NCBI RefSeq assembly: GCF_001509795.1
Contig: NZ_LLZN01000091.1
Span: 248,001-312,000, forward strand
From: Streptomyces sp. NRRL WC-3605
GTDB taxonomy: Bacteria > Actinomycetota > Actinomycetes > Streptomycetales > Streptomycetaceae
Reading direction: 5' to 3'
Length of the DNA stretch: 64,000 bases
In this document: piece by piece, positions 1 through 7,765 of the stretch
Layout of the letters: each line of letters starts with the position of its first letter
Position numbering within the stretch: the first letter of the stretch is position 1
Made by a program: the position numbers and the translations under genes
Notes under the pieces: model-generated
Told to the model about the DNA's origin: nothing
What the model saw: only the letters and a program-made list of their open reading frames with translations
Database searches by the model: none

Positions 1-1417
1 GAGCCGGCCGTGCGGTGTCCGCCTCGCGGCGTGGCTTCTTCGACGGCCGTTCCTCCGCCATTGTCTCGTGCGACCCCTCGTCGGCGGAGGGGTGTTCCTC
101 CTCGCCTTTGTCCGCCGCACCGCACGGGCAGGCACGATGCGCCCACACCGGGCGGGCGTGCCAGGTCAGACCGGGTAGTGACACCTCCCATCGTGCGCCC
201 GCCGTGGACGGGATCCGGCCGTCGAGGAAGGCCAGGGCGTGCGCCGCGGCCAGTCCGGCGACCGTGGTCGCGAGCGCGACGTCGCAGGGCGGCACGGGCC
301 GGGCCCGCCCCCGGCCCGACCGCCACTGGGTCACGAGGCGGGGCCAGACGGGGTCCCGGTCGGTGCGGTCCGCGTCCAGGCATCCGGCGCAGGCCGTCTC
401 GCCCGGCAGGACGAGAGGGCCGACCACGCCGGTGCCCTCCACCACGCCGACGTACAGATGGGGCGTGCCGGAGTCGATCAGCGGTTCCGCGGCGGACGGG
501 GACGGGGCGTGCACGCCGACGTCGTCGCGCGGAGCGATGATCACCAGCGAGTGGCCGTGGGCGTCCTGTCCGCGAGGGGAGCGGGTGTCGCGGCGCGGTG
601 GGCGGTCCGGTGCGTGGCGGCGTGCGATCCGGCGGGCGGCGTCGTCCCGGCGGTCACCGACCGTCTCGGCGGGCAGCCCGCCCGGCGTCACGTCCCACGG
701 CTCGACCCGCCCGATGTCGCGCACGTCCACCTCGCCGACCCCGGCCGCCGCCAGCAGCGAGGCGAGCACGGCGCCGACCCGGCCCGCACCGCGCACCTGC
801 ACCCGCGCGGAGCGGCGGGCGGCGAGCCGGCCGATCGCCTCACCCGGCTCGGAGGTGGTCAGGGACAGTGAGGCCAGATCGGGGCGCAGCCGGTCCAGGA
901 CCGCCTTCCTGCGCCGCAGCCAGTCGCCCCCTGGCCCGCCGCCCCGGGCGTCGTCGAGCAGGCCGGCGCGCGTGAGCCGTCGAAGCAGTCCGTCGACATG
1001 CCCGACGGGCAGGTCCATCCGCCGGCCCTCCTCGCGCAGCAGCTCCGGCCCCCGGGTGCCGTTCAGCAGGTCGAGGAAGCTGCCCGTCGCCGTGTCCATC
1101 GGACCCAGCGTCAGCGCGTGCGCCGGAGTCATCCCGAACTGCACCGTATTGAGGTCCCGCCAGCCCCGACGCAACGCGGGCTTCAGCAAAGGCGCCCGTG
1201 GAAGCCCCGCACCGGCCTCCCGGTGCACCTCCGCCTCCGACTCTGTCTCCGCCTCCACCGAACTCCCGGGCGAAAAAGTCGAAATCGCCGCACTAGTGTC
1301 GAAACGGGTGTCAGTGGTGTCACCGGTGTCGGTCTCGGTCGAAGCTGCAGCGTGCATGAACAGGCCCCCGTAGCCGTCGTCGTGGTGCGTCCCCGTGCGC
1401 CGGGGGAGCCCGGTCAT
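1..1417 (-). CDS. ThiF/E1-like adenylyltransferase-fold protein (3' end cut by window)
   Basis: The frame is open to the left edge, so the C-terminus is missing. About 470 codons are present. After a low-complexity Glu/Thr-rich N-terminus there is a winged-helix-like stretch. It is followed by a Rossmann nucleotide-binding start (VQVRGAGRVGA) and, further on, zinc-type cysteine pairs CAGC and CPC, as in E1/ThiF/MoeB proteins. The family activates a carboxylate by adenylation, often of ubiquitin-like or RiPP-type peptides. The substrate here is unknown and I see no ubiquitin-like partner nearby. The start is uncertain: ATG at 1441, 1417 (GGGGAGG very close upstream) and 1357 are all in frame. 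It is divergent from the metallopeptidase gene at 1583. Confidence 0.75.
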   Translation of the reverse strand, partial: MTGLPRRTGTHHDDGYGGLFMHAAASTETDTGDTTDTRFDTSAAISTFSPGSSVEAETESEAEVHREAGAGLPRAPLLKPALRRGWRDLNTVQFGMTPAHALTLGPMDTATGSFLDLLNGTRGPELLREEGRRMDLPVGHVDGLLRRLTRAGLLDDARGGGPGGDWLRRRKAVLDRLRPDLASLSLTTSEPGEAIGRLAARRSARVQVRGAGRVGAVLASLLAAAGVGEVDVRDIGRVEPWDVTPGGLPAETVGDRRDDAARRIARRHAPDRPPRRDTRSPRGQDAHGHSLVIIAPRDDVGVHAPSPSAAEPLIDSGTPHLYVGVVEGTGVVGPLVLPGETACAGCLDADRTDRDPVWPRLVTQWRSGRGRARPVPPCDVALATTVAGLAAAHALAFLDGRIPSTAGARWEVSLPGLTWHARPVWAHRACPCGAADKGEEEHPSADEGSHETMAEERPSKKPRREADTARPA

Positions 1418-1469
1418 GGCCTCCCCGACGACAGTCAGCATGCCCTGACGCGGCGATCGGTGCGGAAAG

Positions 1470-1478
1470 TTGTCCACA
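1470..1478 (+). promoter_or_regulatory. Single DnaA-box-like sequence in a divergent promoter region
   Basis: The nonamer TTGTCCACA matches the preferred Streptomyces DnaA box. It sits in the gap between the divergent ThiF-like and metallopeptidase genes and is followed by CAGTGGA, which gives a small inverted repeat (TCCAC-N5-GTGGA). A single box outside oriC may be chance or a DnaA-linked regulatory site. Confidence 0.3.
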
Positions 1479-1582
1479 GGCAGTGGATATTCGTCGTACA
1501 AATCAGACACCGGGGCGAGGGATCGGAATCGAACCGTCCCGGAGTCGGGACTTCCCCCCGGGGCAACGGGTAACGTCGGGGC

Positions 1583-2179
1583 GTGTCCGCCGACCCACTG
1601 CACCGCGCCGGAACGCCACAGCGCGGTACGACCAGCCCGCCCGTGAGCGGCTCGGGGGCGAACGCGATCGAGGTCCGCAGGAGCGCCCGGCGCCGCCGGA
1701 CGGTGTCGGCGTACCGCGAGGGCGATCGCACCATCGTGCTCATCCCCGCCCGGATGTCCGAGGCGGAGGAGCAGCGCTGGGTGCGCGTCATGCTCGACAA
1801 GCTGGCCGCCCAGGAGAGCAAGAAGGTCCTCGGCGACGCCGAACTGTCCTCGCGGGCCGACCGGTTGTCGGAGCAGTATCTGGGCGGCCGGGCCCGGCCG
1901 GACTCGGTCCGCTGGGTCACCAACCAGAACACCCGCTGGGGTTCGTGCACCCCCGCCGAGGGCAGCATCCGGCTATCGCACCGGTTGCAGGGCATGCCCG
2001 AGTACGTCGTGGACTACGTCCTCCTGCACGAGCTGGCGCACCTCCTCGTCCCCGGCCACGGGCCGCGCTTCTGGCGGCTGCTGGAGGCGTATCCCCGCAC
2101 CGAGCGGGCCAAGGGATACCTCGAAGGCGTCGTCGCCGCCGAGCGTCTGCCGCATCTTCCCGCCGCCCGGGGCGAGTGA
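1583..2179 (+). CDS. YgjP/DUF45-type zinc metallopeptidase (M48-like)
   Basis: This 198-residue cytosolic protein has the DUF45/YgjP (SprT-like) core. A WGSCT motif at about 119-123 precedes the zinc site HELAH at 149-153, and the third His lies in PGHG at about 159. No signal peptide is visible. The physiological substrate of this family is not established. The GTG start has no good ribosome-binding site, but TAACGT lies seven bases upstream, so the message may be leaderless. It is transcribed away from the ThiF-like gene and toward the TerD operon, with a 148-bp gap that probably holds a separate promoter. Confidence 0.85.
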   Translation: MSADPLHRAGTPQRGTTSPPVSGSGANAIEVRRSARRRRTVSAYREGDRTIVLIPARMSEAEEQRWVRVMLDKLAAQESKKVLGDAELSSRADRLSEQYLGGRARPDSVRWVTNQNTRWGSCTPAEGSIRLSHRLQGMPEYVVDYVLLHELAHLLVPGHGPRFWRLLEAYPRTERAKGYLEGVVAAERLPHLPAARGE

Positions 2180-2327
2180 CCGCTCCCGCCCACGGTGTCC
2201 GGAGACGGTGCCTCCGCTTCCTTCGCGGAAGTTGTGTACCGGGTCTGTACCGGCTTCGTCCGATGTCCGAGTTTGCCGTTAGCCTGTCGCGACGCACTCA
2301 CTTCGGGATGGGGGACGGTCGTTACGC

Positions 2328-4046
2328 ATGGCCAGGGAATTCCAACGCGGCCACAAGGCCAGGATCAGTGACCTCACGGCGGGCACGGATCTGTACGTAG
2401 GCGTACAGATCGGTGGCCCAGGGCTGACCTTCGACATCAGCTGCTTCGGTCTCGACGCCGACGAACGGCTCTCCGACGACCGTTACTTCGTCTTCTTCAA
2501 CCAGCCGAAGTCCCCCGAGGAGAGCATCCAGCTCCTCGGCGCGCAGGCCGGCGACACCGAGTCGTTCCGGGTCACGCTCGACAAGATCCCCCCGCAGATC
2601 CAGAAGCTGTCGTTCACGGCGACGCTCGACGGCGCCGGTCAGATGTCGCAGATCGGCCCCGGCTACCTCCGCATCGTCGCGGGCGGCGAGGAGGTGGCCC
2701 GGTACGCCTTCAGCGGCTCGGAGTTCACCACCGAGCGCGCCGTGATGCTGGGTGACTTCTACCTGAAGGACGTCTGGCGGTTCGCCGCCGTGGGACAGGG
2801 CTTCGACGGCGGTCTCGAGGCGCTGCTCAGGAACTTCGGCGGTGAGGTGGCGGAGGAGGAGACCCCCGCCGCGGCCCCGCCGCAGCCCCAGGCCGGTGCC
2901 GGCGCGCCCAGCTTCGCGCCGCCCGCCCAGGCCGCGGCCCCGCCCGCGTTCGGTGCCCCCGCGGGGGCGCCCGCGCCGGCCCCCGCCCCGCAGCCCATGG
3001 CCCCTCCCGCCCCGGCCCCGGCCGCACAGGGCTTCGCGCCCCCGCCGGGTGCCACGCCTCCGCCTCCCGGCCCGGCCCCGTCGGTGCACGCCCAGCCGAC
3101 GATCGTCGCGCCCATGACGCCGCCCGGCGCCGCCCCGCCGCCGCCCGCCCCGGCGCCCGCGCCCTACGGCCAGCCCACCGCGCCGCCGCCTCCCGGCTAC
3201 GGCTACCCCCAGGCGCCGGCCGCACCGCAGGCACCCCAGGCCCCGGCCCCGCCGCCCGGATACGGCCAGCCGGCCCCGCCCCCGGGCTACGGCCAGCAGC
3301 CCCCGTACGGGCAGGCCCCCGGGCAGATGCCCGGCCAGATCCCCGGGCAGATCCCGCACGGCGCCCCGCCGGGCGCGCCCCAGGCACCCGGTGTCGCCGC
3401 CGCGCTCCAGCAGTTCAAGGAGACGCCGACCGGTCAGCGCTGGACACAGCAGAACAAGAAGCTGGTCCGCGTCGACCTCGGCATCGGCGGCCAGCCGGTG
3501 CTGGCCCGCCAGGGCAGCATGGTGCTGTACCAGGGCAAGGTCGACTTCAGCTACAAGGGCGCCGGATTCACCGGCCGGATCGTGGGCAACGCGACCGGCC
3601 AGGAGATGCAGCTCATGCGCTGCACCGGCCAGGGCCAGGTGTTCCTCGCCGAGGACTCCACGATGCTGCACCCCATCGAACTCCAGGGCGACGGCATCTG
3701 CGTCTCCGCGGAGAACGTCCTCGCCTTCGACGAGTCCCTGCAGTACGAGGTCCGCCGGATCGAGGGGCACGGCATCCCCGGCGGCGCGCTGTTCACGATG
3801 CAGTTCACCGGCACCGGCACGATCGTCGTCAAGACGCACGGCACCCCCGTGGTGCTGCCCGTCACGCCCACGACGTTCGCCGACTGCAACGCCGTGGTCG
3901 CGTGGTCGGCCGCCGCGCAGGTCGTCGTCTCCAGCCAGGTGCGCATGCGCCGCAACGCCTACCCGGGCGACACCGGCGAGAGCGTGAACCTCCAGTTCCG
4001 GGCCGCGCCCGGCAGCTTCGTCGTCGTCCAGCCGTACGAGATCTGA
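2328..4046 (+). CDS. TerD-AIM24 fusion protein with a Pro/Ala-rich linker
   Basis: The 572-residue protein has three parts. Residues 1-170 are a TerD domain (calcium-binding, tellurite/stress type; note the GPGLTFDIS and LDADERLSDD stretches). Residues about 180-355 are a low-complexity Pro/Ala/Gly/Gln linker. Residues about 360-570 are an AIM24-like beta domain ending in VVVQPYEI. TerD proteins act in poorly understood stress and envelope systems; the AIM24 fold is known from a mitochondrial inner-membrane protein but has no defined bacterial role. It is followed after 11 bp by another AIM24 gene, so the three genes form an operon. The fusion suggests that TerD and AIM24 work in one complex. 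Confidence 0.9.
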   Translation: MAREFQRGHKARISDLTAGTDLYVGVQIGGPGLTFDISCFGLDADERLSDDRYFVFFNQPKSPEESIQLLGAQAGDTESFRVTLDKIPPQIQKLSFTATLDGAGQMSQIGPGYLRIVAGGEEVARYAFSGSEFTTERAVMLGDFYLKDVWRFAAVGQGFDGGLEALLRNFGGEVAEEETPAAAPPQPQAGAGAPSFAPPAQAAAPPAFGAPAGAPAPAPAPQPMAPPAPAPAAQGFAPPPGATPPPPGPAPSVHAQPTIVAPMTPPGAAPPPPAPAPAPYGQPTAPPPPGYGYPQAPAAPQAPQAPAPPPGYGQPAPPPGYGQQPPYGQAPGQMPGQIPGQIPHGAPPGAPQAPGVAAALQQFKETPTGQRWTQQNKKLVRVDLGIGGQPVLARQGSMVLYQGKVDFSYKGAGFTGRIVGNATGQEMQLMRCTGQGQVFLAEDSTMLHPIELQGDGICVSAENVLAFDESLQYEVRRIEGHGIPGGALFTMQFTGTGTIVVKTHGTPVVLPVTPTTFADCNAVVAWSAAAQVVVSSQVRMRRNAYPGDTGESVNLQFRAAPGSFVVVQPYEI

Positions 4047-4057
4047 GGGAGCCCGTC

Positions 4058-4738
4058 ATGAACCAGCCGCTCGCGGGCTACGCCCCCGCACCCGTCACCG
4101 CCCGCATGGAGAACCACGGCAACCACATGGTCAAGGTCGCCATGCAGACCGGGCACGACCTCATGGCGCGCGTGGGCTCGATGGTCGCCTACGAGGGCTT
4201 CGTCCAGTACGAGCCCAACCCGCCCGCCGTCCGCCAGATCGCCAAGGACTGGCTCACCGGTGAGGGCGCGCCGCTGATGAAGTGCTCCGGCGACGGCCTG
4301 CTCTACCTCGCCGACTACGGCGCCAACGTCGTCGTGATCAACCTCAACGGCGACGGCATCTCCGTCAACGCCACCAACCTCCTCGCCTTCGACGCCCATC
4401 TGACGTGGGGCGTCGAGCGGGTGAAGGGCCTGGCGAAGTTCGCCGGGCAGGGCCTGTGGAACACCAAGATCTCCGGGCAGGGCTGGGTCGCGCTGACCTC
4501 CCGGGGCAAGCCGATCGTCGTCGACTGCGGCGGCGGCGAGGACGAGACGTACGTCGACCCCGACGCGCTCGTCGCATGGTCGCCGAACCTCAAGGTGAAG
4601 GGCAAGCGCAGCTTCAAGGCGCAGTCCCTGATCGGCCGGGGCAGCGGCGAGGCCTACCAGATGGCCTTCTCCGGCCAGGGCATCGTCGTCGTCCAGCCGA
4701 GCGAGGACAGTACCGACCGCCTCCGGGTCCGGGGCTGA
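4058..4738 (+). CDS. AIM24 family protein (second gene of the TerD-AIM24 operon)
   Basis: This 226-residue protein consists of one AIM24 domain. It shares repeated motifs with the C-terminal half of the preceding fusion, for example MARVGSMVAYEG, GVERVKGL and GQGIVVVQPSE. Start ATG 4058 was chosen because GAGGGAG precedes it at proper spacing and it lies just after the upstream stop. No signal peptide or membrane segment is visible. Its function is unknown. Three tandem AIM24 domains in one operon suggest paralogous subunits of a hetero-oligomer. Confidence 0.88.
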   Translation: MNQPLAGYAPAPVTARMENHGNHMVKVAMQTGHDLMARVGSMVAYEGFVQYEPNPPAVRQIAKDWLTGEGAPLMKCSGDGLLYLADYGANVVVINLNGDGISVNATNLLAFDAHLTWGVERVKGLAKFAGQGLWNTKISGQGWVALTSRGKPIVVDCGGGEDETYVDPDALVAWSPNLKVKGKRSFKAQSLIGRGSGEAYQMAFSGQGIVVVQPSEDSTDRLRVRG

Positions 4739-4756
4739 GGGGGAGCAGAGAACGCC

Positions 4757-5512
4757 ATGCAGAGCCCGATTTTCGCCTACAACGACCAGCAGACCCAGGA
4801 CCGCTGGAGCCTGCAGAACAAGCAGATGCTCCGCGTCGCCCTGGAGGGGCACGACGACGTCCTGGCCCGTAAGGGCACGATGGTCGCCTACCAGGGACTC
4901 GTCGAGTTCGACGCCGAGTTCCAGAGCAACCAGCAGTCACGCGCGCGTGCCCGCACCGGTGAGGGCCTGGACCTCATGCGCTGCCACGGACAGGGCGTCG
5001 TCTACTTCGCCAACCTCAAGCAGCACGTCCACCTGGTCGACGTCGACCAGGACGGGCTGACCGTCGACAGCAGCTACGTGCTGGCGATGGACTCCTCGCT
5101 GCACCACGAGGTGATCGCCGTGGACAGCCTCTACGGCATCTCCGGCTCCGGGAAGTACCAGCTCAACATCACCGGCCGCGGCAAGGTCGCCCTGATGACC
5201 TCCGGCATGCCGCTGATGATGCAGGTGACGCCCGACAAGTACGTCAACTGCGACGCGGACGCGATCGTGGCCTGGTCCACCGGTCTGCGGGTGCAGATGC
5301 AGGCGCAGACGCACTCCTCCGGGGTGTGGCGGCGCCGCGCCAGCACCGGTGAGGGCTGGGAGCTCAGCTTCATGGGCACCGGCTTCGCACTGGTCCAGCC
5401 CAGCGAGCTGCTGCCCCCGCAGAACGCCCAGATCGGCTCGGGCCTCGCCGCCCAGTACGGCATGGGCCAGCAGGGTGCCCGCGGTCAGAACCAGGGCAAC
5501 GTCTGGAGCTGA
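4757..5512 (+). CDS. AIM24 family protein (third gene of the operon)
   Basis: This 251-residue protein has an AIM24 domain spanning residues about 15-215 (LARKGTMVAYQGLVEF near the start, GTGFALVQPSEL at the end of the domain). A short Gly/Gln-rich tail ends in NVWS. The gene follows the second AIM24 gene by 18 bp, with GGGGGAG before its ATG. It is the last gene of the operon, since a perfect hairpin terminator lies 11 bp after the stop. The role is unknown; homology is to the two AIM24 domains encoded just upstream. Confidence 0.88.
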   Translation: MQSPIFAYNDQQTQDRWSLQNKQMLRVALEGHDDVLARKGTMVAYQGLVEFDAEFQSNQQSRARARTGEGLDLMRCHGQGVVYFANLKQHVHLVDVDQDGLTVDSSYVLAMDSSLHHEVIAVDSLYGISGSGKYQLNITGRGKVALMTSGMPLMMQVTPDKYVNCDADAIVAWSTGLRVQMQAQTHSSGVWRRRASTGEGWELSFMGTGFALVQPSELLPPQNAQIGSGLAAQYGMGQQGARGQNQGNVWS

Positions 5513-5522
5513 CGGACGGGCA

Positions 5523-5571
5523 GGAACGGGTGAGGGGCGACCACCGAGGGTGGTCGCCCCTCACCCGTTCC
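5523..5571. terminator. Bidirectional terminator: perfect 23-bp stem, 3-base loop
   Basis: The arms 5523-5545 and 5549-5571 are exact reverse complements separated by GAG. The hairpin lies between the convergent AIM24 and NUDIX genes and can stop transcription from both sides. Confidence 0.85.
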
Positions 5572-5582
5572 CGCTCATGCGC

Positions 5583-6104
5583 TCACAGCCGTTCGCGGGT
5601 CGCCCGCAGCAGTCGTACGACCGACTCGTCCGCCACGTCCGCCACCTCGGCGTAGCCGAACCAGCGCACGTCGAGGGACTCGTCGCTGATCGCGTGCTCG
5701 GCGTCCGGGGGCGCGAGGACGGCGTACTGCACGTCCAGGTGCCAGTTGCAGGGCGCCGGGATGGGATGGCGGTCGAGGCGCACCGGGCCGCCCGGCAGCA
5801 GGGTCAGACCGGTGACGCCGGACTCCTCGGAGGCCTCGCGCAGGGCAGCCGCCGCCAGCGTCGCGTCGCCCGGCTCGCAGTGGCCGCCCATCTGCAGCCA
5901 CATCCGCAGCTTCCTGTGCAGCGTCAGCAGCACGCGCTCACGGGCCGGGTCGACCACCAGGGCGCTCGCCGTGATGTGGCCGTCCGAGCAGGACTTCCAC
6001 AGGCCGTCGGGGTGCGCCGCGAGATGGTCGAGGTAGACCTGGCGCAGGTCGGTCTGGTCCTCGTACCCCTTGAGCACCAGGACCGCGTCGTCGTACAGGC
6101 TCAC
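5583..6104 (-). CDS. NUDIX hydrolase
   Basis: This 173-residue protein has a NUDIX box centred on REASEESGV (about residues 88-96), preceded by GGHCEPGD. The upstream Glu of the consensus is not in its usual place. NUDIX enzymes cleave nucleoside diphosphates linked to another moiety; the substrate cannot be inferred here. Its ATG overlaps the stop of the upstream metalloprotease-like gene (ATGA at 6101-6104), so the two are translationally coupled. It ends just before the bidirectional terminator. Confidence 0.88.
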   Translation of the reverse strand: MSLYDDAVLVLKGYEDQTDLRQVYLDHLAAHPDGLWKSCSDGHITASALVVDPARERVLLTLHRKLRMWLQMGGHCEPGDATLAAAALREASEESGVTGLTLLPGGPVRLDRHPIPAPCNWHLDVQYAVLAPPDAEHAISDESLDVRWFGYAEVADVADESVVRLLRATRERL

Positions 6105-7573
6105 TCGCTGTCGTCGTCCTTCTTGCGGTCCTCGCCGGCCTCGGAGTCGCCGGAGTTCCCGTCGCCCTTGCTCAGGTCCGGCTTGCCGGTGGAGCCGCCG
6201 CTCGCCGCCTCGCCGAGCATCTTGTCGAGCTCGGAGAAATCGATCTGCTCGCGGTGCACGAAGCCGTCCGGGTCGTCCAGGTCACTGGCCGTCGGCAGCA
6301 TGTCCGGGTGGTGCCACAGGGCGTCCCTGCCGTCGACACCGCGCGCGTCCGTGAGCGAGGCCCACAGCCGGGAGGCGTCGCGCAGCCGGCGCGGCCGCAG
6401 CTCCAGCCCGATCAGCGTGGCGAACGTCTGCTCGGCCGGACCGCCCGAGGCCCGGCGGCGGCGCAGCGTCTCGCGCAGCGCGTCCGCGGACGACAGACGG
6501 GGCTTCGCGGCCGCGTGCACCACGGCGTCCACCCAGCCCTCGACCAGCGCCAGAGCCGTCTCCAGACGGGCCAGGGCGGCCTTCTGCTCCGGGGTGTCCT
6601 CCGGCTGGAACATGCCCTGCTGGAGGGCGTCCTGCAGCTGCTCGGGGTTCTGCGGGTCGAACTGGCCGACGACGTCCTCCAGCTTGGCGGTGTCGACCTT
6701 GATCCCGCGCGCGTAGCCGTCGACGGCGCCGAACAGGTGGGAGCGCAGCCACGGCACATGGGCGAAGAGCCGCTGATGGGCGGCCTCGCGCAGCGCCAGG
6801 TACAGCCGCACCTCCTCCTTCGGCACACCGAGGTCCTTGCCGAACGTCTCGATGTTGACCGGGAGGAGCGCGGCCTTCCCGGCCGGGCCGAGTGGCAGGC
6901 CGATGTCGGTGGAGCCGACGACCTCGCCCGCGAGCACGCCCACGGCCTGCCCGATCTGCGTGCCGAACATGGCGCCGCCCATCGAGCGCATCATGCCGAT
7001 CAGCGGGCCGGCCATGGCCTGCATCTCCTCCGGCAGGACGTCGCCCATGGCGGCGCCGACCCGCTCGGCCACCGGGTCGACCAGCTCCTGCCACGCGGGG
7101 AGGGTCGCCTCGACCCACTCCGCGCGGCTCCAGGCGACGGCGGTGCCCGCGCCCGACGGCAGCGACGTCGCGTCGTCGAGCCACAGGTCGGCCAGGCGCA
7201 CCGCCTCCTGGACGGCGCTGCGGTCGGCCGGGCCGACGCTCGCGTCCTTGGTGCCGTCCGCCGTGCCCTGGGAGACCGTCTGGCGGGCGATCTGCTTGGC
7301 CATGTCCCAGTTCACCGGGCCGCCCTCGTAGGAGAGCATCTGGCCGAGCTGCTGGAAGGCGGCGCCCAGATCGTTGGGGCTCAGCGAACCGAACATGGCT
7401 GCGAACGGATTGTCGGCGCCCGGGCTGCCAAAGCCTCCGGCGCCGGGCAGCCCGAAGCCGAACGGGTTGGACGGTCCCTGACCACCACCGCTCTCCTGGT
7501 CCTTCTTCTTGCCCTCGTCGCCGTCGTCCGGCTCCTCCGGCGGAAGGCCGAATCCGAATGGGGTGTCACTCAC
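6101..7573 (-). CDS. DUF2342 zinc-dependent metalloprotease-like protein
   Basis: This 490-residue protein has a Gly/Pro/Asp-rich N-terminus with two FGFGLP repeats. The long helical DUF2342 (TIGR03624-type putative hydrolase) domain follows, including VAERVGAAMGDVLP and the family segment REAAHQRLFAHV at about 260-271. The C-terminus is highly charged (KDDDSE). No classical HExxH is present, so the zinc-peptidase label comes from the family name. The GTG start at 7573 is supported by GAGGAA upstream. It is the first gene of a pair with the NUDIX gene and is divergent from the SDR-like gene. Confidence 0.85.
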   Translation of the reverse strand: MSDTPFGFGLPPEEPDDGDEGKKKDQESGGGQGPSNPFGFGLPGAGGFGSPGADNPFAAMFGSLSPNDLGAAFQQLGQMLSYEGGPVNWDMAKQIARQTVSQGTADGTKDASVGPADRSAVQEAVRLADLWLDDATSLPSGAGTAVAWSRAEWVEATLPAWQELVDPVAERVGAAMGDVLPEEMQAMAGPLIGMMRSMGGAMFGTQIGQAVGVLAGEVVGSTDIGLPLGPAGKAALLPVNIETFGKDLGVPKEEVRLYLALREAAHQRLFAHVPWLRSHLFGAVDGYARGIKVDTAKLEDVVGQFDPQNPEQLQDALQQGMFQPEDTPEQKAALARLETALALVEGWVDAVVHAAAKPRLSSADALRETLRRRRASGGPAEQTFATLIGLELRPRRLRDASRLWASLTDARGVDGRDALWHHPDMLPTASDLDDPDGFVHREQIDFSELDKMLGEAASGGSTGKPDLSKGDGNSGDSEAGEDRKKDDDSE

Positions 7574-7765
7574 GGGGTTCCTCGGCTGGTAAGGCCACCG
7601 GCTGGCGCCGGCGGCACGACTGCCCGATAACACCACCCAGCGTAGACACCTGTGACCGATCGGGCCTCGGTGCTTCGCCGACTCTCGGCCTGCGGCAGGA
7701 TGGATGCCACCTGGTACGTACGCGTCACTCACGCTCGTACTGAAGACAACCGCTGGAGACGCCCG

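Noticed and set aside
15..1373. 452-codon plus-strand open frame
   Set aside because: It is Arg/Ser/Pro-rich and antisense to the ThiF-like gene, whose minus-strand frame shows real Rossmann and zinc motifs.
2860..3400. Repetitive C-rich stretch as a possible DNA repeat array
   Set aside because: It is the coding sequence of the Pro/Ala-rich linker in the TerD-AIM24 fusion, with no regular spacer structure.
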